From: Burkholderiales bacterium
GTDB lineage: Bacteria > Pseudomonadota > Gammaproteobacteria > Burkholderiales > Burkholderiaceae_C
Reading direction: 5' to 3'
Assembly (NCBI GenBank): GCA_947453585.1
Contig: CANGHQ010000161.1
Location: forward strand, 1-5,247
Length of the DNA: 5,247 nucleotides
Each line of letters starts with the position of its first letter. Position 1 is the first letter of the stretch. Below, one piece after another: positions 1 through 5,247 of this stretch. Under the pieces are notes generated by a model. The model was not told the DNA's origin. It worked only from the letters and a program-made list of their open reading frames with translations, and ran no database searches. The translations under genes were made by a program, and so were the position numbers.

Positions 1-828
1 GACGACTGGCGCAAGGTGGTCAACAAAGACCCTGAGGGCATGCGCTCGCGCGAGAAGTATTTCTGGCAGTCGCTCATTGGCGTGCTGGCCGCGCTGTACC
101 TGGTGTTCAGCATTTCCGAGATCTCGAACGCGCGCGTGCTGGAGCTGTTTTACAACTGGGTGCGCTCGGGCTTTGACGTCAACCTGCCGCCCAAGGCCGG
201 TTTGCTCTTGCCCTTCTTCAAAGAAATCAGCTACCCGCTGGGCGTGTTGGGTTTTGTGGTGCTGACCTACCTGGTGATTGTGGGCTCAAGCAACGCAGTC
301 AACCTGACCGACGGCCTGGACGGCCTGGCCATCATGCCGGTGGTGATGGTGGCGTCCGCCCTGGGCGTGTTTGCCTATGTGACCGGCAGCGTGATTTTTT
401 CCAAGTACCTGTTCTTGCCCCACATTCCGGGCGCAGGCGAGCTGCTGGTGTTTTGCGCGGCCATGGCCGGCGCCGGCCTGGCGTTCTTGTGGTTCAACAC
501 CCACCCGGCGCAGGTGTTCATGGGCGACGTGGGCGCGCTGGCGCTGGGCGCTGCGCTGGGTACGGTGGCCATCATCGTGCGCCAGGAAATTGTGCTGGCC
601 ATCATGGGCGGCGTGTTTGTGGTTGAAGCGCTGTCTGTGATGGCGCAGGTGATGTATTTCAAGTACACGCGCAAGCGTTTTGGCGAAGGCCGCCGCCTGC
701 TAAAGATGGCGCCCTTGCACCACCATTTCGAGAAGCTGGGTTGGAAAGAAACGCAGGTGGTCGTGCGTTTCTGGATCATCACCATGCTGCTGTGCCTGGT
801 CGGCCTGTCAACCTTGAAGTTGCGCTGA
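1..828 (+). CDS. mraY: MraY, phospho-MurNAc-pentapeptide transferase (5' end cut off by window)
   Basis: MraY transfers phospho-MurNAc-pentapeptide from UDP to undecaprenyl phosphate in the inner membrane, making lipid I. The frame is open from base 1 to a TGA at 826-828, giving 275 residues. The window opens on DDWRKV, matching E. coli DDYRKV, whose Asp pair is part of the Mg2+/catalytic site. The GTG at 16 is therefore internal and not the start; by comparison with the family about 115 N-terminal residues lie upstream. Further motifs in the fragment are NAVNLTDGLDGLA (about 98-110), FMGDVG (173-178, catalytic Asp 176) and APLHHHFE (HHH at 240-242). About seven hydrophobic segments are visible, near residues 24-38, 76-95, 111-131, 146-165, 177-194, 197-216 and 255-272. 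The loop at about 37-66 is roughly 25 residues longer than in E. coli. The C-terminus STLKLR closely matches E. coli ATLKVR. The stop overlaps murD by one base. Confidence 0.97.
   Translation, partial: DDWRKVVNKDPEGMRSREKYFWQSLIGVLAALYLVFSISEISNARVLELFYNWVRSGFDVNLPPKAGLLLPFFKEISYPLGVLGFVVLTYLVIVGSSNAVNLTDGLDGLAIMPVVMVASALGVFAYVTGSVIFSKYLFLPHIPGAGELLVFCAAMAGAGLAFLWFNTHPAQVFMGDVGALALGAALGTVAIIVRQEIVLAIMGGVFVVEALSVMAQVMYFKYTRKRFGEGRRLLKMAPLHHHFEKLGWKETQVVVRFWIITMLLCLVGLSTLKLR
816..819 (+). promoter_or_regulatory. Weak Shine-Dalgarno-like GAAG before murD
   Basis: GAAG lies 8 bases upstream of the murD ATG at 828, inside the last codons of mraY. It is a poor match to the anti-SD sequence. Since the mraY stop and murD start share one base (TGATG), murD is probably translated mainly by ribosomes finishing mraY. 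That coupling is inferred. Confidence 0.35.
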
Positions 829-2357
829 TGGAACACACGCTGCACGGTCAACACATCATGGTCTTGGGCCTGGGCGCCTCGGGCCTGGCCATGGCGCGCT
901 GGTGCGCGGGCCAGGGCGCGCAAGTGACCGTGCTGGACAACCGCGCCGCGCCGCCCCAGGCCGCCGCGCTGGCCGCATCTGTGCCCACCGCCCGGCTGGT
1001 ACATGGCGAATTTGACGCTAGCTGGATCGAAGGCAGCGACGTGCGCGCCGTGTTTGTAAGCCCGGGCCTGGCACCGCATCAAACCGCGCCCCTGCTGAAT
1101 GCCGCGCGGGCGCTGGGCCTGTGGGTGGGCGGCGAACTCAGCCTGTTTGACCATGCGCTCAAGGCCCTTAAGACCAGCCAAAACTACCACCCCGCCGTGC
1201 TGGCCGTAACCGGCACCAACGGCAAAACCACCGTGACCGCCTTGACCGGCGAGCTGGTGCGCGCTGCAGGCAAAACCGTGGCCGTGGCCGGCAATATCGG
1301 ACCCACGCTGCTCGACACGCTGGCGCAAGTGCTGGCCGACGCCGCATTGCCGCAGGTCTGGGTGCTTGAGCTGTCGAGCTTTCAGCTCGACGCCGCCGAA
1401 GGCTTTGATCCCACCGCTGCTACCGTACTCAATATCAGCCAAGACCACCTGGACTGGCACCCGGATGTGGCGCATTACGCCGCCGCCAAGGCCCGCATCT
1501 TTGGCGCCAATACGCTGATGGTGCTCAACCGCGACGACGATGCGGTGATGGCCATGTTGCCCGAACCGGTGCGCGTCAAACAGCGCCTGGTGGAGCGCGC
1601 GCACATCACTTTTGGGCTGACCCAGCCGCAGCGGCCGGGCGACTACGGGCTGGAGGACGCCGGCGGAATGGTTTGGCTGGTGCGCGCTCAGGATGCGGAC
1701 GAAACCCTCAAGCGCCTGCGCAACGGTGAATTCGCCGACCTACCGGAGCTTCACATCCAGCGCCTGCTGCCCATGGAGGCGCTGCGCATCCGCGGCCGCC
1801 ACAACGCCAGCAATGCGCAAGCCGCCCTGGCCCTGGCCAGCGCCGCCGATTGCGCACTGGGCCCCATGCTGTTTGGCCTGCGCGAATACCGGGGCGAGCC
1901 GCACCGGGTGCAGCACATCGGCACCGTGAACAGTGTGGAATTTTTTGACGACAGCAAAGGCACCAACGTGGGTGCCACGGTGGCGGCCCTCAATGGCCTG
2001 GGCGAAGACCGCTGCTTGGTGCTGATTTTGGGCGGCGAGGGTAAAGGCCAAGACTTCCAGCCACTGGCCGCACCGGTGCGCCGCTTTGTGCGCGCCGTGG
2101 TGCTGATCGGTCGCGACGCAGCGCTGATCCGCCAGGCCTTGACGGATACCGGCGTGGCGCTCTTGGACGCCGAATCGATGGAGCGCGCGGTGGCCCTGGC
2201 CAACGCGCAAGCGCATGCGGGCGACGCGGTGTTGATGTCGCCGGCCTGCGCCAGCTTTGACATGTTTCGCGATTACGCGCACCGCGCCGAGGTGTTTTGC
2301 GACGCCGTAGCCGAACTGGCCCTGGCCCAAGGCACCGTGATGGAGATGGCCGCATGA
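828..2357 (+). CDS. murD: MurD, UDP-MurNAc-L-alanine:D-glutamate ligase
   Basis: MurD is a cytoplasmic ATP-dependent ligase that adds D-Glu to UDP-MurNAc-L-Ala, the second amino acid of the peptide stem. The ATG at 828 gives 509 residues and places the N-terminal UDP-binding motif GLGASG at 14-19. The open frame extends further upstream, but only inside mraY. The central Mur ligase domain has the P-loop GTNGKTT (129-135, Lys133), AGNIG (154-158), ELSSFQL (181-187), the metal-site region SQDHLDWH (204-211, His207), and Lys221 in AAAKARIF, aligning with the carbamylated Lys of E. coli MurD. The C-terminal domain has RHNASNA (324-330), DDSKGTN (374-380), GGEGKGQDF (402-410) and SPACASFD (471-478). 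E. coli MurD has 438 residues. The extra length includes about 26 residues near 287-315, just before the RHN motif, plus smaller additions near 113-121 and 165-175. Long MurDs are usual in Burkholderiales as far as I recall. All checked active-site residues are present. Confidence 0.97.
   Translation: MEHTLHGQHIMVLGLGASGLAMARWCAGQGAQVTVLDNRAAPPQAAALAASVPTARLVHGEFDASWIEGSDVRAVFVSPGLAPHQTAPLLNAARALGLWVGGELSLFDHALKALKTSQNYHPAVLAVTGTNGKTTVTALTGELVRAAGKTVAVAGNIGPTLLDTLAQVLADAALPQVWVLELSSFQLDAAEGFDPTAATVLNISQDHLDWHPDVAHYAAAKARIFGANTLMVLNRDDDAVMAMLPEPVRVKQRLVERAHITFGLTQPQRPGDYGLEDAGGMVWLVRAQDADETLKRLRNGEFADLPELHIQRLLPMEALRIRGRHNASNAQAALALASAADCALGPMLFGLREYRGEPHRVQHIGTVNSVEFFDDSKGTNVGATVAALNGLGEDRCLVLILGGEGKGQDFQPLAAPVRRFVRAVVLIGRDAALIRQALTDTGVALLDAESMERAVALANAQAHAGDAVLMSPACASFDMFRDYAHRAEVFCDAVAELALAQGTVMEMAA
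2342..2345 (+). promoter_or_regulatory. Shine-Dalgarno GGAG for ftsW
   Basis: GGAG sits 8 bases before the ATG at 2354, inside the 3' end of murD. It supports this start, which overlaps the murD stop as ATGA, over in-frame codons further upstream inside murD. Confidence 0.6.
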
Positions 2358-3607
2358 GCGCCGCCCAAGCCCTGTGGAGCCGCTGGTTCAAGCCGACTGC
2401 CGCCGAGAGCGACGCGCTGCCGGTGCGCCTGGGTCGGCGCGCGAGCTACCAAACCGCCGCCAGCGCCAGCCAGGCCAGCAGCTATGACCACGCCTTTTTG
2501 GCGGTCGTTTTGATCTTGGTGGTGTGGGGCGCGGTGATGGTTTATTCCGCCACCATCGCCATGCCGGACAACCCGCGCTTTGCCAACTACACGCACAACT
2601 ACTTTTTGGTGCGCCATGTGGCATCGATTGCGGCGGCGGTCATCGCGGCGGTGATCGCGTTTCAGGTGCCGCTGGAAAAATGGGAACGCATTGCGCCCAT
2701 GCTGTTCATCGCTTCGCTCGTCTTGCTGCTGGCGGTGCTGCTGCCCTTTATTGGCAAGGGCGTCAATGGCGCACGGCGCTGGATCTCGCTGGGCGTGACC
2801 AACTTCCAGCCCTCCGAGCTGGCCAAGTTTTCGGCTGTGCTGTATGCGGCCGGTTACATGGTGCGCAAGATCGAACTCAAAGAAGATTTCGTCAAAGCGG
2901 TCTGGCCCATGGCTGCGGCCGTGGGCATCATGGGCAGCTTGCTGCTGGCCGAGCCCGACATGGGCGCCTTCATGGTGATTGCCGTGATTGCCATGGGCAT
3001 CTTGTTTTTGGGTGGCGTCAATGCCCGCATGTTCTTTTTGATCTCCAGCGTGCTGGTGGGCGCGTTTGCGCTCATGATCGCCTTTAACGACTACCGCCGC
3101 GCGCGCATTTTTGCCTACCTCGACCCCTGGACCGAGCACAACGCGCTGGGCAAGGGCTACCAGCTCACCCACTCGCTGATTGCGATTGGCCGGGGCGAGA
3201 TTTTCGGCGTCGGCCTGGGTGGCAGCGTGGAAAAGCTGCACTGGCTGCCCGAAGCCCACACCGACTTTTTGCTGGCCGTGATTGGCGAGGAATTTGGCCT
3301 GGTCGGCGTGCTGCTGCTATTGGGCCTGTTTTTGTGGCTCACCCGTCGGCTGATCCACATCGGCCGCCAGGCCGTGGCGCTGGACCGGGTGTTTGCCGGA
3401 CTGGTGGCGCAGGGCGTGGGTATCTGGATGGGCTTTCAGGCCTTTATCAACATGGGCGTGAACCTGGGCGCGCTGCCCACCAAGGGCCTGACCCTGCCGC
3501 TCATGAGCTACGGCGGCTCGGCCATTTTGATCAACCTGATCGCCCTGGCCGTGGTGCTGCGGGTGGACTATGAAAACCGCCAGCTCATGCAAGGGGGCCG
3601 GGCATGA
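2354..3607 (+). CDS. ftsW: FtsW, SEDS-family septal peptidoglycan glycosyltransferase
   Basis: FtsW is an inner-membrane divisome protein. With its partner transpeptidase FtsI (PBP3) it polymerises lipid II into septal glycan strands. The 417-residue length matches E. coli (414). Residues 1-45 form a hydrophilic cytoplasmic tail. About ten hydrophobic segments follow, near 46-66, 87-105, 112-132, 155-170, 183-198, 203-220, 224-243, 306-329, 346-366 and 387-404. SEDS hallmarks are GARRWISLG (139-147) with FQPSELAKF (151-159), AEPDMG (199-204), and GYQLTHSLIAIGRGE (268-282). Next come LPEAHTDF (298-305), whose Asp304 aligns with the essential E. coli Asp297, and LPTKGLTLPLMSYGGS (374-389). The position between murD and murG, and a tail ending in DYENR like E. 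coli DYETR, favour FtsW over its elongation paralogue RodA. The start is the ATG of the ATGA overlap with murD; the stop overlaps murG the same way. Confidence 0.97.
   Translation: MSAAQALWSRWFKPTAAESDALPVRLGRRASYQTAASASQASSYDHAFLAVVLILVVWGAVMVYSATIAMPDNPRFANYTHNYFLVRHVASIAAAVIAAVIAFQVPLEKWERIAPMLFIASLVLLLAVLLPFIGKGVNGARRWISLGVTNFQPSELAKFSAVLYAAGYMVRKIELKEDFVKAVWPMAAAVGIMGSLLLAEPDMGAFMVIAVIAMGILFLGGVNARMFFLISSVLVGAFALMIAFNDYRRARIFAYLDPWTEHNALGKGYQLTHSLIAIGRGEIFGVGLGGSVEKLHWLPEAHTDFLLAVIGEEFGLVGVLLLLGLFLWLTRRLIHIGRQAVALDRVFAGLVAQGVGIWMGFQAFINMGVNLGALPTKGLTLPLMSYGGSAILINLIALAVVLRVDYENRQLMQGGRA
2634..2657 (+). repeat. Two-copy 12-bp tandem repeat inside ftsW
   Basis: The unit CGGCGGTSATCG (S = C or G) occurs twice head to tail with one mismatch. 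It encodes the run AAVIAAVIA (94-102) in the second membrane segment of FtsW. Being a multiple of three, copy-number change would keep the frame. It may simply reflect GC-rich codons for small hydrophobic residues. Confidence 0.4.
3591..3597 (+). promoter_or_regulatory. Shine-Dalgarno AAGGGGG for murG
   Basis: A purine-rich AAGGGGG lies 6 bases before the murG ATG at 3604, inside the last codons of ftsW. It supports that start and may let murG be initiated partly independently of ftsW termination. Confidence 0.6.
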
Positions 3608-4680
3608 CCGCCGTCGTCACCCAACGCACCGCCTTGGTCATGGCCGGGGGCACTGGCGGCCACATCTTTCCGGGTCTGGCCGTGGCCCAAGCCCTGCGCG
3701 AGCGCGGCTGGCGCGTGCATTGGCTGGGTGCACCCGACAGCATGGAAAGTCGCCTGGTGCCCGCGCGCGGCTTTGCGCTGGAAACCATCGCTTTCTCGGG
3801 CGTGCGGGGCAAAGGCCTCAAAACCCTGGCGCTGCTGCCCCTGCGTTTGGCGCGCGCACTCGTGCAAAGCGCGCAGGTAATGCGCCGCGTGCGGCCCGAC
3901 GTGGTGTTGGGCTTTGGCGGCTACATCAGCCTGCCCGCAGGCCTGATGGCCGCAGCGTTGCGCATTTCGTTGGTACTGCACGAACAAAACTCGGTGGCCG
4001 GTGCCGCCAACCGCGTGCTGGCGCGCCTAGCAAAACGGGTGTTTTGCGCCTTTCCCGGCGCCTTGCCCTCGGGCCAGTATGTGGGCAACCCTTTGCGCGC
4101 CGAGTTCCTGAACCAGCCCGCGCCCGAGCAGCGCTTTGCCGGTCGTACTGGCCCCTTGCAGGTGCTGGTGGTCGGCGGCAGCCTGGGCGCGCGTGCCCTG
4201 AACACGGTGGTGCCGCAAGCGCTGGCCCTGATTCCCGCAGCGCAGCGCCCGGTGGTACTGCACCAAAGTGGCGAAAAGCAAATGGACGAGCTGCGCGCCA
4301 ACTACACCGCCGCCGATGTCGAGGCCAGCTTGACGCCCTTTATCGACAACACCGCCCAGGCCTTTGCCGACGCCGACCTGGTGCTGTGCCGCGCGGGTGC
4401 CAGCACCGTGACCGAGATCGCCGCCGTGGGCGCCGCCGCCCTGTTCGTGCCCTTTCCGTTCGCAGTGGACGACCACCAGACCCACAACGCGCGCTTTCTG
4501 GTGGACCAAGGCGCGGGCACGCTGGTGGACCAAGCCGCGCTGACCCCCGAATTTCTGGCCGACTGGCTGCAGCGCTGCAACCGCACGCTGCTGCTGCAAC
4601 ACGCCCGCGCTGCCAAAGCAATGCAAAACATCCACGCCACCGATGCGCTGGTCGCCGCCTGCGAGGAGCTGGCCCCATGA
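3604..4680 (+). CDS. murG: MurG, UDP-GlcNAc:lipid I GlcNAc transferase
   Basis: MurG is a peripheral enzyme on the cytoplasmic face of the inner membrane. It transfers GlcNAc from UDP-GlcNAc to lipid I, completing lipid II. The product is 358 residues (E. coli 355) with the GT-B two-domain layout. The N-terminal, lipid I-binding domain carries the glycine loop GGTGGH (15-20, His20), the second glycine motif GFGGY (103-107) and HEQNS (126-130). The linker region has VGNPLR (160-165). The C-terminal, UDP-GlcNAc-binding domain carries GGSLGA (191-196), HQSG (220-223), and CRAGASTVTEIAAVG (262-276), whose Glu271 aligns with the ribose-binding Glu of E. coli. It also carries DDHQTHNA (289-296), matching the conserved Gln-containing donor-site loop. 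The ATG at 3604 overlaps the ftsW stop (ATGA) and has a good SD. The glycine loop then begins at residue 15, close to its E. coli position. No key residue is missing. Confidence 0.97.
   Translation: MTAVVTQRTALVMAGGTGGHIFPGLAVAQALRERGWRVHWLGAPDSMESRLVPARGFALETIAFSGVRGKGLKTLALLPLRLARALVQSAQVMRRVRPDVVLGFGGYISLPAGLMAAALRISLVLHEQNSVAGAANRVLARLAKRVFCAFPGALPSGQYVGNPLRAEFLNQPAPEQRFAGRTGPLQVLVVGGSLGARALNTVVPQALALIPAAQRPVVLHQSGEKQMDELRANYTAADVEASLTPFIDNTAQAFADADLVLCRAGASTVTEIAAVGAAALFVPFPFAVDDHQTHNARFLVDQGAGTLVDQAALTPEFLADWLQRCNRTLLLQHARAAKAMQNIHATDALVAACEELAP
4498..4534 (+). repeat. 13-bp direct repeat inside murG
   Basis: CTGGTGGACCAAG occurs at 4498-4510 and again, identical, at 4522-4534. The spacing is 24 bases start to start, or eight codons in frame. 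Both copies encode LVDQ (residues 299-302 and 307-310) with GAGT between them. This could be a local duplication or chance similarity in a constrained part of the protein. Confidence 0.45.
4663..4668 (+). promoter_or_regulatory. Strong Shine-Dalgarno GAGGAG for murC
   Basis: GAGGAG lies 8 bases before the murC ATG at 4677, inside the 3' end of murG. It is one of the best SD matches in the window and fixes the murC start. Confidence 0.65.
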
Positions 4681-5247
4681 AACACGCGATCCAACACATC
4701 CATTTCGTAGGCGTCGGCGGTTCGGGCATGTCCGGTATTGCCGAAATCTTGCACAACCTGGGCTACACCATTTCCGGCTCCGACTTGGCCGACAGCGCCA
4801 CGCTGCGCCGCTTGGCCTCTTTGGGCATCCAGACGCATGTGGGCCACGACGCGGCACATGTGGCGCGGGCCGATGCGGTCGTCACCTCCACGGCAGTGCA
4901 GGCCAGCAACCCCGAAGTGCTGCGCGCGCGCGAACTGCACATCCCCGTGGTGCCGCGTGCACTGATGCTCGCCGAGCTGATGCGCCTCAAGCAAGGCATT
5001 GCCATTGCCGGCACCCATGGCAAAACCACCACCACCAGCCTGGTGGCCAGCGTGTTGGCGCAAGCCGGGCTGGACCCAACCTTTGTGATTGGCGGACGAT
5101 TGAATAGCGCTGGCGCCAACGCACGCCTGGGTAGCGGCAACTACATCGTGGTTGAGGCCGATGAGTCTGACGCGTCTTTCCTGAACCTGTTGCCGGTGAT
5201 GGCGGTGGTGACCAATATCGACGCCGACCACATGGAAACCTATGGCC
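4677..5247 (+). CDS. murC: MurC, UDP-MurNAc:L-alanine ligase (3' end cut off by window)
   Basis: MurC is the cytoplasmic ATP-dependent ligase that joins L-Ala to UDP-MurNAc, the first peptide-stem step. The ATG at 4677 overlaps the murG stop (ATGA) and has a strong SD. The frame stays open to the window end, giving 190 codons plus one base. Against the E. coli length of 491 residues, about three fifths of the protein is missing. Visible are the N-terminal Rossmann motif GVGGSGMSGIAE (12-23), the SGSD turn (33-36) that follows it in this family, TSTAV (70-74), the ATP P-loop GTHGKTTTT (112-120, Lys116), EADESD (160-165) and TNIDADHM (179-186). GTHGKTT rather than GTNGKTT, together with EADESD, points to MurC. 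The paralogue Mpl shares several motifs but is not normally in this cluster. The rest of the central domain and the whole C-terminal domain lie outside. ddl, ftsQ, ftsA and ftsZ would be expected downstream. Confidence 0.96.
   Translation, partial: MKHAIQHIHFVGVGGSGMSGIAEILHNLGYTISGSDLADSATLRRLASLGIQTHVGHDAAHVARADAVVTSTAVQASNPEVLRARELHIPVVPRALMLAELMRLKQGIAIAGTHGKTTTTSLVASVLAQAGLDPTFVIGGRLNSAGANARLGSGNYIVVEADESDASFLNLLPVMAVVTNIDADHMETYG

Noticed and set aside
741..827. Upstream in-frame extension of murD (TTG at 741)
   Set aside because: It would add 29 residues lying wholly within conserved mraY sequence. The ATG at 828 gives the normal N-terminus just ahead of the UDP-binding glycine motif.
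375..1604. Antisense open reading frame of 409 codons across the mraY/murD junction
   Set aside because: It lies opposite two genes with intact conserved motifs. Its translation is low-complexity, rich in His, Gln, Gly, Ala and Arg, as expected when GC-rich coding DNA is read in reverse. I recognise no motif or domain. Long stop-free antisense frames are common at this GC content.
2297..2353. Upstream in-frame extension of ftsW
   Set aside because: It would overlap the end of murD by 19 more codons. The ATG at 2354 has a clear SD and the ATGA arrangement seen at two other junctions.
2273..3259. Antisense open reading frame of 328 codons opposite ftsW
   Set aside because: Its translation is rich in His, Gln, Arg and Asp with no recognisable domain. 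It mirrors the codon pattern of ftsW and has no supporting context.
4302..5231. Antisense open reading frame of 309 codons opposite murG and murC
   Set aside because: It has the same low-complexity shadow composition and overlaps two well-supported genes.
1..5247. A hidden undescribed system, mobile element, CRISPR array or RNA gene
   Set aside because: The + strand is filled end to end by five intact or window-cut dcw genes. No intergenic space, regularly spaced repeats, inverted terminal repeats or atypical gene was seen.

Overview
This window is an internal piece of a bacterial division and cell wall (dcw) gene cluster. It is entirely on the + strand, with five genes in the order mraY (3' part) - murD - ftsW - murG - murC (5' part). 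The order is the canonical one known from Escherichia coli and most proteobacteria. The base composition is GC-rich. Two features point to Burkholderiales (Betaproteobacteria), most likely a Comamonadaceae-like organism: a MraY with an enlarged extracytoplasmic loop, and a long MurD with an extra segment before its C-terminal domain. The family-level placement is an inference from protein features, not from a search.

Layout: bases 1-828 hold the C-terminal 275 residues of MraY, starting at its conserved Asp-Asp pair. Bases 828-2357 hold complete MurD, 2354-3607 complete FtsW and 3604-4680 complete MurG. Bases 4677-5247 hold the first 190 residues of MurC, cut by the window end. There is no intergenic DNA: neighbours overlap by 1 base (mraY/murD, TGATG) or 4 bases (the other three junctions, ATGA). 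Shine-Dalgarno-like sequences lie inside the 3' end of each preceding gene. I see no promoter, terminator, RNA gene, mobile element or CRISPR array, and no room for one between genes.

Function: the genes cover successive steps of lipid II synthesis and use. MurC adds L-Ala and MurD adds D-Glu to the UDP-MurNAc precursor in the cytoplasm. MraY moves phospho-MurNAc-pentapeptide onto undecaprenyl phosphate to give lipid I. MurG adds GlcNAc to give lipid II. FtsW polymerises lipid II into septal glycan with its partner transpeptidase FtsI. One polycistronic, translationally coupled message is the simplest reading.

All five proteins keep the catalytic and ligand-binding motifs I could check, and no frameshift or truncation is visible apart from the window ends. 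I found no sign of an undescribed system. The second-look items are modest: lineage-type insertions in MurD and MraY, the tightly coupled architecture, two short in-frame repeats, and a long antisense open frame that I judge to be a coding shadow.
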